Shown piece after piece: positions 43,606 to 53,104 of a stretch of 57,089 nucleotides of DNA. The stretch's first letter is position 1; each line of letters begins with the position of its first letter. Both the position numbers and the translations under genes were made by a program. Origin of the DNA: Hyphomicrobiales bacterium (GTDB lineage Bacteria; Pseudomonadota; Alphaproteobacteria; Rhizobiales; Rhizobiaceae); the NCBI GenBank assembly GCA_900472625.1, contig UCIT01000097.1, forward strand, positions 1 to 57,089. Reading direction: 5' to 3'. The notes beneath the pieces were generated by a model that searched no databases, was not told where the DNA came from, and was given only the letters and a program-made list of their open reading frames with translations.

Positions 43606-44370
43606 TCAACCAAGCAACCGTCGCGTCGCATCGATCGTCAGCGCACTCGGCTGCGTCGGTCGATACTCCAACCCGAGCGCACCGGAATAGCCGCTGGCGA
43701 CAAGCCAGTCGACACGCGCCTTCAGATCGATCGTGCCGCTGCCGGGTTGGTTCCGGCCGGGATGATCGGCGATGTGCACATGAAACACCCTGTCGATATC
43801 GTCCCCGATGACCTCAGCCGTATCCTCGCCCATGACAACGGAATGATAAATATCGTAGATGATGCCGATCTCGGGCCGGCCCGTATCCCTGGCGACATCC
43901 AGCCCCTCGCGTGTCGAGCCAAGGAAATAGCCGACATGGTCGATCAGCGTGTTCAACGGCTCGACACCGAGGCGAACGCCGCTGCCCTCGAGCACTGCGC
44001 CGGCCTGCGCCAGCGTCTCGGTCAGCGCCGTCCGCTGCTCTTCGCGCGTCTTGCCCGCGAGATCGTCGCCCGCCTGGGCAATCAGCGTACGCGCCCCAAG
44101 CCGCCGCGCCACCTCGACGGAGCGTTTGAGCCCCTCGATGAATGCCGCCCGGTTGGTCTGGTCGGTGAGCGCGATCATCGGCTCGGCAACGAAGCTGGCC
44201 AACTCGATGCCGGTCTCGCTCAGCGCCCATTCGATGCTGCCAATAGCCTTGTTGGTCCATCGCCAGAACTCCACCGCCTCGACGCCATGGCTGTGCGCAA
44301 GGCGGATGCGATCCGCGAAATTCTCGGCTTCTTCGGCAAACAGCCATTCGATGCAGGCAGACAGCTTCAT
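43606..44370 (-). CDS. Hydroxypyruvate isomerase-like TIM-barrel protein
   Basis: 254 aa of the xylose-isomerase-like TIM barrel. Features: MKLSACIEWLFAEEAENFAD, FWRWTNKAIGSIEWALSETG, metal-site Glu in GVRLGVEPLNTLIDH, YDIYHSVVMGED, HVHIADHPGRNQPGSGTIDL and a terminal GLEYRP. These match Hyi/OtnI-type isomerases, which interconvert hydroxypyruvate and tartronate semialdehyde or 2-oxo-tetronate. Specificity is uncertain. It is divergent from an MFS transporter 273 bases away, which might share a substrate (inference). Confidence 0.88.
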   Translation of the reverse strand: MKLSACIEWLFAEEAENFADRIRLAHSHGVEAVEFWRWTNKAIGSIEWALSETGIELASFVAEPMIALTDQTNRAAFIEGLKRSVEVARRLGARTLIAQAGDDLAGKTREEQRTALTETLAQAGAVLEGSGVRLGVEPLNTLIDHVGYFLGSTREGLDVARDTGRPEIGIIYDIYHSVVMGEDTAEVIGDDIDRVFHVHIADHPGRNQPGSGTIDLKARVDWLVASGYSGALGLEYRPTQPSALTIDATRRLLG

Positions 44371-44643
44371 GTGAGCGACTCTTGACTAGAGAAAGCACTG
44401 GCCTGCGATCAGATCAGCACATGACACCGCAATGCAAGCGGTTCCGACAGCCAATCGAAACGGGTTCTTCTCCATTGCGATGCGTCCTCGCATATGCGGG
44501 TGTCGATCGCCACGGAAAATACTAACCTATGCGGTAGTTTCGACAAACTTTGCACGCAAAAAACTTATTTTCGATTGTATCCGCAGATTCACAAACCTAC
44601 GATATCTCAGCGCCGTTCTGCGCATGCCCATCGGAGACACCCC

Positions 44644-45849
44644 ATGCAGCTCGCGCCGCAGCACCGAATCTACGCCTGCTTCTTTCTTTTCGCCGTTTCG
44701 ATGGGCGCCCTTCTGGCCCGCATGCCGGATTTGCAGATGGCGCTCGGCGTCGACCGCTCGGAGCTGGGCTTGACGCTGATCGGTGCGGCCATCGGCGCGC
44801 TCACCGCCCTCACCTTCGCCTCGCCGATCATCGAGCGCCTTGGCGCACGCACTACTGCGTTCATCACTGTCCTCGGTACCTCCGCCCTGCTTGCCACCGT
44901 TCCGTGGCTCTCGAGCGCGCCACTGGTGTTCCTTATCCTTGTTTTTGAAGGACTGCTTGCAGGATCGCTCGAAATCAATCTCAACGTCGAGATCGATCGT
45001 ATCGAAGCGCAGCTCGGCCGCGGCGTGATGAACCGCGCGCACGGTTTCTGGAGCCTCGGCTTCTTCCTGACCGCGCTTGCCGCCTCTGCCATCCGGCAGG
45101 CCGGCGTGCCGATGCATATCCACCTTGGCGTGACATTTGCCTTCGTGCTGATTGTCGGCACTTGGATCATTTCTGGCATGCGCAACGCGCCGGCAAGGGT
45201 GACGCAAGAGCATTCGGAGAAGGCACCGCTCGTCGCCCTGCCCACCATCAGCCTATTGCCGCTTTGCGGTATCGGCATCGCCGCCTTCCTGATCGAGGGC
45301 GCCGGCATCGACTGGTCGGCAATCTACATGCGCGACGTCTTCGCGTCGGAACCATTTATCGGCGGGCTGGGGCTGACCGCCTTCACCTTCTTCATGGCCG
45401 CCGCCCGCCTGCTGGTCGATCCGCAGGTCGATCGCTTCGGTGCGCGCGCCGTTGCGAGCGTGCTTCTGCTGCTTGCAGCCACTGGCGTGCTCGCCGTCTG
45501 GGCCGCGCCCCATCCCTTTGTCGCCCTGCTCGGCTTCGGCCTGATGGGCGCAGGCTGCAGCGCCGTCTATCCGCTGGCGGTTTCGGCGGCGGCGCAACGC
45601 ACCGACAGGCCAACGCATATCAATGTCGCCGCCGTCGTGCAGATGTCCTTCGTCGTCTTCTTCCTGGCGCCGCCCCTGCTTGGCTTCATCGCCGACCACG
45701 CCGGCATGCGCATCGCCTATCTCATCTGCCTGCCGTTGATCATCTACGCGCTCTTCTCGATCAAATCGCTGCCGGGCCGCAAGAGCGTCGACGCGGCTGC
45801 GAGGGCAGGCGCCGAGGGCGAGCAGGAGAAGGCGCAGCTTCTGGTTTGA
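44644..45849 (+). CDS. MFS transporter (YbjJ-like)
   Basis: 401 aa from the ATG at 44644 with GGAGA upstream; the long frame from 44494 is unsupported. Twelve hydrophobic segments. The N-terminus FFLFAVSMGALLARMPDLQM and RSELGLTLIGAAIGALTALT, and GVMNRAHGFWSLGFFLTALA, are typical of the YbjJ group. Substrate unknown. The upstream 273 bases are AT-richer than their surroundings but show no named site. No clear terminator follows in the 45850-46104 gap. Confidence 0.9.
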   Translation: MQLAPQHRIYACFFLFAVSMGALLARMPDLQMALGVDRSELGLTLIGAAIGALTALTFASPIIERLGARTTAFITVLGTSALLATVPWLSSAPLVFLILVFEGLLAGSLEINLNVEIDRIEAQLGRGVMNRAHGFWSLGFFLTALAASAIRQAGVPMHIHLGVTFAFVLIVGTWIISGMRNAPARVTQEHSEKAPLVALPTISLLPLCGIGIAAFLIEGAGIDWSAIYMRDVFASEPFIGGLGLTAFTFFMAAARLLVDPQVDRFGARAVASVLLLLAATGVLAVWAAPHPFVALLGFGLMGAGCSAVYPLAVSAAAQRTDRPTHINVAAVVQMSFVVFFLAPPLLGFIADHAGMRIAYLICLPLIIYALFSIKSLPGRKSVDAAARAGAEGEQEKAQLLV

Positions 45850-46104
45850 CGCCACTCCGACCTGCACCAAGTCCTCAGGCCCATCATTGCTGACAGGCGT
45901 GAGGACGGCCCCATATCGTGGCCGTGGGCCGCCGAGTCAAACCTATCGAGCGCGAATCACAGCCATAGCGCAGCGCATGTCGAAGCGATTCGCACGGCTA
46001 AAAAATCGGAGGAAATTGGGAAATTCGAGGACCGTCCAACCCGTCCCGGCGGCACTCGCCGAAGCGAATAATAAAAGCGTAATGCTTTGACCTAATTGAG
46101 ATAA

Positions 46105-46180
<76 letters not shown>

Positions 46181-46305
46181 GTCCGCGCTGTGTCTGCGTG
46201 GTGTGAGAGGGCGTATAAACAGGATCGTTCAGCTTGTCTAGCGCCCTTCCGAAAATTCTTTGATCAATGTCGAATTTTTTTGTGCATCGCCGAAATCCAA
46301 TGAAA

Positions 46306-47217
46306 TCAAAGGTCCAGCACACCGGTGGCTAGACGCACCGCCTGTCCGCCAATCCGGGCGTTCGAGATTGCTCCCGCTTCGATATCCATGTGCAGATGGA
46401 TGAAAGACGGCCGCCCCATCTCCACCCCCTGCTCGACCATGACGTCATGATGACCATCCGTCAGCCGATCGAAATGGTGGATCGCGCCCGACAACGCTGC
46501 CGCCGCCGAACCGGTCGCCGGGTCCTCGACGATGCCCATGCCGCTCGCAAACATCCGTGCATGGAACTTCGCCACATGGTTCACGCCACCACGGCAATAG
46601 ATGTAGGCCGACGCCAGCGCGCCATCCACGAACGGAACGGTCGCCTCCCATAGCTGGGGATCGAAATCCAGCCGCTCGGCAACGCCGACATCCCGAACCG
46701 GCACCAGCAGGAACGGCACGCCTGCGCTCCAGAGCGACGGCACGTGATTCTCGAACCCGATCTCGCTGGTTTTCAGTGACAGCGCCTTGCCGATGCCGAT
46801 CCGGTCAAGCGGCATCGGGATCTGTTGAGACTTTCGCGGCAGGTCGAATTCGGCGAAGCTCGCCTGCCCTTCGTTGAGCCGCACCGCGCACCGCACTGGC
46901 CCGATATTCTCCTCCAGCACCGAGACCAGATCGATCGTCGCACCGCCATGGGCGCGTTCCGCTAGCGCAATAGCCGTCCCGACCGTCGGGTGGCCGGCAA
47001 ACGGCAACTCACGGCCCGGCGTGAAAATGCGGACCTTTGCGACATGGGCGGGATTGCTTGAGGCTTGGACGAACACCGTCTCCGACAGGTTCAGCTCCTT
47101 GGCGATCGACTGCATCGCCTCGTCGCTCAGATCGTCGCCGTCGAAGATGACGGCCAGCGGATTGCCCGCCAGCCTGCGATCGGTGAATACGTCATAGACG
47201 CTGTAGCTGCGCGCCAC
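46306..47217 (-). CDS. PhzF-family isomerase-like protein
   Basis: 303 aa. N-terminal core YSVYDVFTDRRLAGNPLAVI, the catalytic-Glu segment KELNLSETVFVQ, and GRELPFAGHPTVGTAIALAE are the PhzF signature. A second domain has ASGMGIVEDPATGSAAAALS. PhzF proteins are diaminopimelate-epimerase-like isomerases; most homologs outside phenazine clusters have unknown substrates, and no phenazine genes are seen here. It is the last gene of a three-gene minus-strand set with a Nudix and an EEP protein. Confidence 0.93.
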   Translation of the reverse strand: MARSYSVYDVFTDRRLAGNPLAVIFDGDDLSDEAMQSIAKELNLSETVFVQASSNPAHVAKVRIFTPGRELPFAGHPTVGTAIALAERAHGGATIDLVSVLEENIGPVRCAVRLNEGQASFAEFDLPRKSQQIPMPLDRIGIGKALSLKTSEIGFENHVPSLWSAGVPFLLVPVRDVGVAERLDFDPQLWEATVPFVDGALASAYIYCRGGVNHVAKFHARMFASGMGIVEDPATGSAAAALSGAIHHFDRLTDGHHDVMVEQGVEMGRPSFIHLHMDIEAGAISNARIGGQAVRLATGVLDL

Positions 47218-47283
47218 ATCGGCCTCCTTGCATCGGTCCCTCGTGCCGCCAACCTGCCCGACCGCCGGAGCGAGTGCAAGGCG

Positions 47284-48030
47284 TTAGGTGAGCGAACGCT
47301 GATGGAAGTACCAATCGATGACAGGCAGCATGGCGATGTTGTAGCTGTAGGCCTGCGGATCCGCGGAGCGGATGACGACGGGACCGTCGATCTCCTTGTC
47401 TTCGGCGACAAGCATATGGGCGTGGATCTTCTCGACCATCTCATCAGCGGTGAGATCGAATCGGAACATCCTGAGCAGCGTAACGGTCCGTCTGTTGTGG
47501 GTCGCGAAATAGCCGTCGCCCGCTTGGGCGTCGCAAAGATCGAGGCCCGTCTCTTCCAGCACCTCGCGACGCATGTTGTGTTCGATATCGCAACGCCCGT
47601 GCGCCATGTCCTCCGGCTCCAGCGACCCGGCGGCGAAATAGACCTGACCGGGATTGGCCGTGTGCGGCCCCATGCGGATGGCCACCAGAGCGCCGTCGCT
47701 GGTTTCGATGACGGGATAGGCGAACAGATGGATACCGCCCTGCCGGTCCGGTTGCCGGCGCCACCACATGAAGGTCGAGAACGGGATAACGTAGCCTTCG
47801 CCGGAAAGCCCCTTGTCGGTCAGCGCCAAACGTTTCTGGAAAATCATCCGCCCGTCGAACAGATGCGGATTGGCTGCGGTTTCCTTCAGCCAGTTCTCCG
47901 CGATCGCATCCCGCTCGGCGCTGTAGAATGGATGATTACCCGGCAGCACCCTGAGATCGACGCCGGTGATCGGAAACACCGTCTGCGTGGCCGGCCAGCC
48001 TTCAAATTCCTCGGAAAAATCGATGTTCAT
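47284..48030 (-). CDS. Nudix-family hydrolase
   Basis: 248 aa from the ATG at 48030. The Nudix box spans GSLEPEDMAHGRCDIEHN and RREVLEETGLDL. The longer-than-usual gap between the leading Gly and REVLEETG resembles large Nudix proteins rather than MutT. The N-terminal 100 residues are a separate domain (VDLRVLPGNHPFYSAERDAI). It hydrolyses a nucleoside-diphosphate-linked compound; which one is unknown. It starts 11 bases past the EEP gene stop, so they are co-transcribed. Confidence 0.88.
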   Translation of the reverse strand: MNIDFSEEFEGWPATQTVFPITGVDLRVLPGNHPFYSAERDAIAENWLKETAANPHLFDGRMIFQKRLALTDKGLSGEGYVIPFSTFMWWRRQPDRQGGIHLFAYPVIETSDGALVAIRMGPHTANPGQVYFAAGSLEPEDMAHGRCDIEHNMRREVLEETGLDLCDAQAGDGYFATHNRRTVTLLRMFRFDLTADEMVEKIHAHMLVAEDKEIDGPVVIRSADPQAYSYNIAMLPVIDWYFHQRSLT

Positions 48031-48041
48031 AATAAATCCGT

Positions 48042-49151
48042 TCAAATCAGATCCAGTTCCATGACGACTGTGCAGTGATCCGACGCCTTCGGCCGGTCCC
48101 AGCCCGTCCTGGGGTAGCGCTCGACCTCCTGCCCCGGCGGAAACACCGTGCGGAACGGCTGACCGTGCCTGACAATTTCAGGCAGGCGGCCGGCATTGGT
48201 TTTCGCCAGAGCCGGCGACAGCCAGATATAGTCGAGCTGGCACAGCCATTGCTCCTCCGGACCGCGCGCGTGGTAGAGTGTCCAGCGATCGAGCGTATCG
48301 CGCCGACGCACGACGTTCTCCGCGAAGCCATCACGGCTGAACACGTCGAGCGCGCTTTCGCTTTCGTCCTGATGCTGGAATGTATAGCCGGTTCGCCGCC
48401 GCCCGATGACATCGACGCGCTCCTGATAGTCGTTCATGTCGCCGCAGATGACGAACCGCTTGTTGGCCGCCTGCTCCACCCCGAACTTGCGCTCGATGAT
48501 CCCGCGCACTGCCCGCGCCTCGGCACGGCGAACCGGCATTGTATACCGCCGTCCATCCACGCCCTCGCGCGGCCCACCCATCGATTTGAAATGGACGACG
48601 TAAAGCGTCATCGGCACGCCACCAATCAACAAGTCGAGTTCCAGGCAATCGCGCTTGAAGATCTTGTCGTCGATATGGTTGCTCTGGGCGAGATCATCGT
48701 CGAACAAATCGAATTCGCGGTAGGTAGCCATCGCATGGCTCTTGACCTCGACCAGCTCGATCTTCCGCCCATCGCGCGTCTCCTCGCGCATCAGCACGGC
48801 GACGTCGATGCCGCGGCTGTCATTGCCTTCGACCAGATATTTCTGCCGATAGCCGTTTCCGACCATACGGAAGAGATATCCGTATTCGAAGGCCTGCAGC
48901 GCCTCCATGTTGTCGATCTCCTGCAGGCAGAGAATGTCGGCATCCGCGTCGGCAATCGCCAGCGCCGTCATCTGGCGCGTGTCATCGGTGGACGAGATCA
49001 CACGGGCCTGCTCGAGCTGCTGGTAGACGCCTTCGCTCCTGACATCGAAGAGCTTGATGACCCGGTCCTGCCGCAGCTGGTTTCGAAACCCGGTGAAATC
49101 GAATCGCGTCATCAGGTTTTCGACGTTGAACGTGGCAATGCGTAACGACAT
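48042..49151 (-). CDS. Endonuclease/exonuclease/phosphatase (EEP) family protein
   Basis: 369 aa. It starts MSLRIATFNVENLMTRFDF with the EEP Asn, then DILCLQEIDNMEAL (metal Glu), VVHFKSMGG, ICGDMNDYQE and the C-terminal KASDHCTVVMELDL with catalytic Asp/His. It has no signal peptide, so it is probably cytoplasmic. EEP proteins cleave phosphodiesters in nucleic acids, inositol phosphates or sphingolipids; the substrate is not predictable. It is first in the EEP-Nudix-PhzF set. Confidence 0.92.
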   Translation of the reverse strand: MSLRIATFNVENLMTRFDFTGFRNQLRQDRVIKLFDVRSEGVYQQLEQARVISSTDDTRQMTALAIADADADILCLQEIDNMEALQAFEYGYLFRMVGNGYRQKYLVEGNDSRGIDVAVLMREETRDGRKIELVEVKSHAMATYREFDLFDDDLAQSNHIDDKIFKRDCLELDLLIGGVPMTLYVVHFKSMGGPREGVDGRRYTMPVRRAEARAVRGIIERKFGVEQAANKRFVICGDMNDYQERVDVIGRRRTGYTFQHQDESESALDVFSRDGFAENVVRRRDTLDRWTLYHARGPEEQWLCQLDYIWLSPALAKTNAGRLPEIVRHGQPFRTVFPPGQEVERYPRTGWDRPKASDHCTVVMELDLI

Positions 49152-49221
49152 CAGCGGCTTCCGGTTGGCATTACTGCGACACTAGACACGAAAGCCTGCT
49201 TCGGAAACCCCGCTCTAGCGC

Positions 49222-50250
49222 TCAGAGCCGCCAGCCGCTGCGAATGACGACGTTGACGCGCTCCCCGACCGAGAGCGGCAATCTGCTGAAGGCGCGGACA
49301 ATCTGCCCATCGTTCAACCGCAAACGGGCGGCATAGCGCTCGCCTTCGTAGAGTATGGATTCGACACTCGCGGCCAAACCATCAGAGCCGAGGATCACAT
49401 CCTCCTGCCGCACCAGAATATCCGCCATCGGACTTTCGCCACCCTCGCCCGCAAACAGCGACGCAAGCGTCTCCCAACCCAGCTGCCTGGTGTCACCGGC
49501 CGGTGACGCCAGCGAAACGATCGCCCCGCGCCCGATCAGCCCGCCGACGATCCGCCCTTCCGGCCGCGCATAAATCTCGGCAGGCGACGCCACCTGCAGC
49601 AGCTGACCCTCGGACATCACTGCCACATCGGTTGCCAGTGCCATCGCCTCACTCTGGTCATGGGTGACGTAGACCATCGTCGCGCCGGAGCGCTGGTGGA
49701 ACTCGCGGAACGTTTCTTCCATCTCCTGCTTCAGGTGCCGGTCGAGATTGGCGAGCGGCTCGTCGAGCAGCACCACGTCGGGCGACGTCACCAGGCACCG
49801 CGCCAGCGCCACGCGCTGCCGCTGCCCGCCGGAGAGATCGGCCGGCCGGCGCTCGGCATAGGCTTCCAGCCTGACGGTCGATAGCGCCTCGCCGACCTTT
49901 TTGCGATAGGCTTCGCCGGAGATACCGCGCACCTTCAGCGGATAGCCGACATTCTCGGCCACGCTCATATGCGGCCACAGCGCGTAGGATTGGAAAACCA
50001 TCGCCATGTTGCGCTTTTCCGGCGGCAGCGATTGCGAGGCGTCGGCGAGCAGCCGTTCGCCGAGATAGAGCGAGCCATCGGTCGGCGTCTCGAAGCCGGC
50101 GATCATTCGCAGTACCGTGGTCTTGCCGCAGCCGGATGGCCCGAGCAGCGCCAGGAAGCCACCGTCGCGCACGTCGAGCGACAGGTTGCTGACGGCGGCG
50201 CGGCCTGTGCCGAAATCCTTGGCGACGCGGTTGAGGATCAGTTTCGCCAC
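49222..50250 (-). CDS. Afu/Fbp-type ABC transporter ATPase
   Basis: 342 aa from a GTG at 50250 with AAGGGAG seven bases upstream; longer frames extend into the permease gene and are rejected. Walker A GPSGCGKTT, Q-loop VFQSYALWPH, signature LSGGQRQRVALARCL, Walker B VVLLDEPLANLD and switch His VYVTHDQSEAM are all normal. A C-terminal TOBE-like domain is present. It overlaps the end of the permease gene by 13 bases, indicating coupling. Confidence 0.9.
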   Translation of the reverse strand: MAKLILNRVAKDFGTGRAAVSNLSLDVRDGGFLALLGPSGCGKTTVLRMIAGFETPTDGSLYLGERLLADASQSLPPEKRNMAMVFQSYALWPHMSVAENVGYPLKVRGISGEAYRKKVGEALSTVRLEAYAERRPADLSGGQRQRVALARCLVTSPDVVLLDEPLANLDRHLKQEMEETFREFHQRSGATMVYVTHDQSEAMALATDVAVMSEGQLLQVASPAEIYARPEGRIVGGLIGRGAIVSLASPAGDTRQLGWETLASLFAGEGGESPMADILVRQEDVILGSDGLAASVESILYEGERYAARLRLNDGQIVRAFSRLPLSVGERVNVVIRSGWRL

Positions 50251-51932
50251 GGCACAACTCCCTTCGGCAGCCGCTTTGCCAACAGTTCCAGAAGCAGCAT
50301 CATGAACACGACCATGAGAACGACAAGCACCGACAGCGCCGATGCGAGATCGGAGCTGCCGCTGTCGTCGAGATTGTAGATGGCGACGCCGAGCGTCTGC
50401 GTCCCCGCCGACCACAGCAGCGCCGAGATGGTCAGCTCGTTGCAGGCGATCAGGAAGACGAGGATGACCGAGGCGCCGGCAGCGGGCGCGATCAGCGGCA
50501 CGATGATATCCTTGAGCCGCCGGAAGAACCCCGCTCCCGCCAGCCGCGCCGCCTCTTCCAGCGCCGGATCGAGCTGGTGGAAGGCGCTGGCCACGGGCTT
50601 GAGGCTGACGGCGAAGAAGCTCGAGAGATACGCGATCAGGATGATCCAGACGGTGCCATAAAGCGTGACGTGGATGATGGGGATCGGAGCGGCGAGGACG
50701 AGGATGAACGACACCGCGACCACGATGCCGGGAAGCGAATACGGGATCTCGATGACGCTGGCGACGATGCGGCCCAGCAGATCCTTGCGCCGCGTCAGCG
50801 TATAGGCGGTGAGCAGTGTCACCCCAAGGAGACAAACGGCTGTGCCCGCCGACAGCGACAGCGAGTTGAAGAAGGCGGTACGAGTCACCGCCTGCCGGAA
50901 GAGGATTTCCGAGAAGGCGTTGAAGGTCATCGTCTTAAAGGTGAGCGGCACGCCATAGGCCGGCACCAGCGCGCCGGCAAGCAGCGCGAAGAACGGCGCG
51001 GCCAGCATGAAGAACAGCGTGACCCACAGGATCGGCGTGAACAGCAGCCGCCAGTATCCGAGCTCGAACGTCGCCGTCGCGCCCGACAGGCCGAGCACGC
51101 GATAGTCTCGCCCGCGCAGCGCCCGGTCCTGAATGGCAAGCCCCGCCACCGAAATGATGGCGATGATCGCTGACAGCAGCGCCACATCGCCGAAGGTGCG
51201 GCTGGTGAAGGCCGAGAACTTGGTGAAGATCAGCGTCGGCAGCGTGTAGATCGACGCCGGAATGCCAAGAATGGCGGGAATGCCGAAATTGCCGGTGCAC
51301 GACACGAAAGAGATGGCCGCCCCGGCAATGATCCCCGGCAACGACAGCGGCAGGATAATGTCGCGAAACACCCGGAGGCTGGAAGCTCCGGAAAGCCGCG
51401 CTGCCTCGACGCCATCGCGCGGCAGCGCCATCAGGCTCGCCCTGAGCGCCAGATAGACCAGCGGCGCGTGTTGCACCCCATAAAGCAACGCGATGCCGCC
51501 GACGGAATAGAGCGGCTGCGGCGTGCCCAGCGGCGGCGCGATATGCAGCGCCTTCAGAAGCGGGCTCGACGGGCCCGACATCTGCACCCAGGCGAGTGCC
51601 GTCACCTGCGGCGGGATCATCATCGGAAGCACGAACAGGAAGCTCAGCAGCCCCTTGCCGCGAATATCCGTCAGCGTCAGCAGAAACGCGAAGGCGCAGC
51701 CGATGATAAGCGAGATGATCGTGCCAAAAACGGCGGTGACGAGCGTGTAATAGGTTGCCGACCACAATGCCGGATCGGAGAGAACCGCCATTGCGCCGCC
51801 ATTGGCGAGGGCCGAGACGCCGGTGACGGCCAGCCGCGCCATCGGAAGCACGCTGAGGATAAGGACCACCAAAATGATAAAAGGAAACAGCCAAGCGGGC
51901 TGGCTGTTTCCGGGACGAACATATCCGTACAT
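50238..51932 (-). CDS. Afu/Fbp-type ABC transporter permease (two fused domains)
   Basis: 564 aa from the ATG at 51932; a TTG just before is possible. Twelve hydrophobic segments lie in two homologous halves, each with an EAA-type coupling loop (DGVEAARLSGASSLRVFRDI and PALEEAARLAGAGFFRRLKD). This fused layout is typical of the FbpB/AfuB group. It is located between the binding protein and ATPase genes in one operon. Confidence 0.92.
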   Translation of the reverse strand: MYGYVRPGNSQPAWLFPFIILVVLILSVLPMARLAVTGVSALANGGAMAVLSDPALWSATYYTLVTAVFGTIISLIIGCAFAFLLTLTDIRGKGLLSFLFVLPMMIPPQVTALAWVQMSGPSSPLLKALHIAPPLGTPQPLYSVGGIALLYGVQHAPLVYLALRASLMALPRDGVEAARLSGASSLRVFRDIILPLSLPGIIAGAAISFVSCTGNFGIPAILGIPASIYTLPTLIFTKFSAFTSRTFGDVALLSAIIAIISVAGLAIQDRALRGRDYRVLGLSGATATFELGYWRLLFTPILWVTLFFMLAAPFFALLAGALVPAYGVPLTFKTMTFNAFSEILFRQAVTRTAFFNSLSLSAGTAVCLLGVTLLTAYTLTRRKDLLGRIVASVIEIPYSLPGIVVAVSFILVLAAPIPIIHVTLYGTVWIILIAYLSSFFAVSLKPVASAFHQLDPALEEAARLAGAGFFRRLKDIIVPLIAPAAGASVILVFLIACNELTISALLWSAGTQTLGVAIYNLDDSGSSDLASALSVLVVLMVVFMMLLLELLAKRLPKGVVPWRN

Positions 51933-51949
51933 CAATTTATGTCAGACGC

Positions 51950-52927
51950 TCAGTTCGAGCCGTAAATGCCGGAGAAGGTCTTCAGATCGGCATCGGTGCT
52001 CTTCAGAGCGGTCGCGGCATTGATCGGCAGAACCTTGATCGTGTCGCGAGCAGGGAAACCTTCCGGAACCTTCATGCCGTTGCGCGCCGGGATATAGCCG
52101 AGCTTCAGGAAGCCTTCCTGGCCCTTTTCCGAAAGCACATAGTCGACGAACTTCTTGGCGGCCTCGGCGTTCTTGGCGGTCGAGAGAATGCCGACCGGTT
52201 CGGTGACGGCGGATACGCCTTCAGCAGGGAAGACGAACTCAACGGGCGCGCCCTTGGCCTTTTCGCGGATCGGCATGTAGTCGACGATCACGCCATAGGC
52301 TTTTTCACCCGAAGCGACGGCCTTGAGGATCGCGCCATTGCCGCCGGCGGCCGTTGCACCATTGCCGGCCAGATCCTTGTAGAAGTCCCAGCCGAGACCA
52401 TCGACGCCAGCGAGCGTCTGCGCGTGGATCAGCGCGGCACCCGAGGTCAGCGGGCTCGGCATGGTGACGAGGCCCTTGGCTTCAGGCTTGGTGAGATCCT
52501 TCCAGCTGGTGGGCTTCAGCGCGGCGGAGGTGTTGTAGACGATGCCCGTCGTGATCAGCTTGGTCGAGTAGTAGTAGCCGTCGGCATCGAACAGCGACGC
52601 ATCGTAGTTGGCGGCCTCGGGCGACTTGTAGGCCATCAGCTTGCCGGCTTCCTTGAGGCGCTCCAGCGTCACCGTGTCGGCGATCAGGAGAACGTCGGCA
52701 ACCGGGTTGCCAGCCGCGATCTCGGCCTGCAGCTTGGCCATGATCTTCGGCGTTCCGTCGCGCACCCAGTCAACCTTGATGTCGGGGTTGGCGGCCATGA
52801 AGCCATCGACGGTTGCCTGCGCATCCTCGTTCGGCTGGCTGGTGTAGAGCACCAGATTTTCGGCGGATACGGGGATGGCGAAGAGGCTTGCGGCAAGCAA
52901 TGCTGCGGCGGAAACGATGGTCTTCAT
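51950..52927 (-). CDS. Periplasmic binding protein of Afu/Fbp-type ABC transporter
   Basis: 325 aa with a signal peptide (AAALLAASLFAIPVSA, cleavage near residue 22). Fold cues include LVLYTSQPNEDAQATVDGFM and KAVASGEKAYGVIVDYMPIR, typical of the type 1 (iron/AfuA) cluster. The tandem Tyr pair that binds iron in FbpA is not evident; the region has a single Tyr (VDYMPIR). The family also includes AfuA proteins that carry sugar phosphates, so iron should not be assumed. First gene of a three-gene operon. Confidence 0.88.
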   Translation of the reverse strand: MKTIVSAAALLAASLFAIPVSAENLVLYTSQPNEDAQATVDGFMAANPDIKVDWVRDGTPKIMAKLQAEIAAGNPVADVLLIADTVTLERLKEAGKLMAYKSPEAANYDASLFDADGYYYSTKLITTGIVYNTSAALKPTSWKDLTKPEAKGLVTMPSPLTSGAALIHAQTLAGVDGLGWDFYKDLAGNGATAAGGNGAILKAVASGEKAYGVIVDYMPIREKAKGAPVEFVFPAEGVSAVTEPVGILSTAKNAEAAKKFVDYVLSEKGQEGFLKLGYIPARNGMKVPEGFPARDTIKVLPINAATALKSTDADLKTFSGIYGSN

Positions 52928-52983
52928 GGATAATGCCCTCGGCGTGATGGAAGGCCCGTTCCATAGACACCTGGCTTAACATG

Positions 52984-53001
52984 ATTGTGACAGTCGCCCC
53001 C
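52984..53001 (-). promoter_or_regulatory. Weak PHO-box-like sequence upstream of the Afu-type operon
   Basis: Minus strand CTGTCACAATCATGTTAAG. The first half matches the PhoB half-site CTGTCAT at six of seven positions; the second half is poor (about four of seven). It lies about 60 bases upstream of the binding-protein gene. Low confidence. Confidence 0.25.
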
Positions 53002-53104
53002 TCAGGTGGATGGGGCACGTTGATCACTCCCCTTGACCCTCCTTGCACGCCGCTATCTTCTAGCCGACGTTTTCATTTTTAATTTTGGGATTGGAGGACC
53101 ACCA

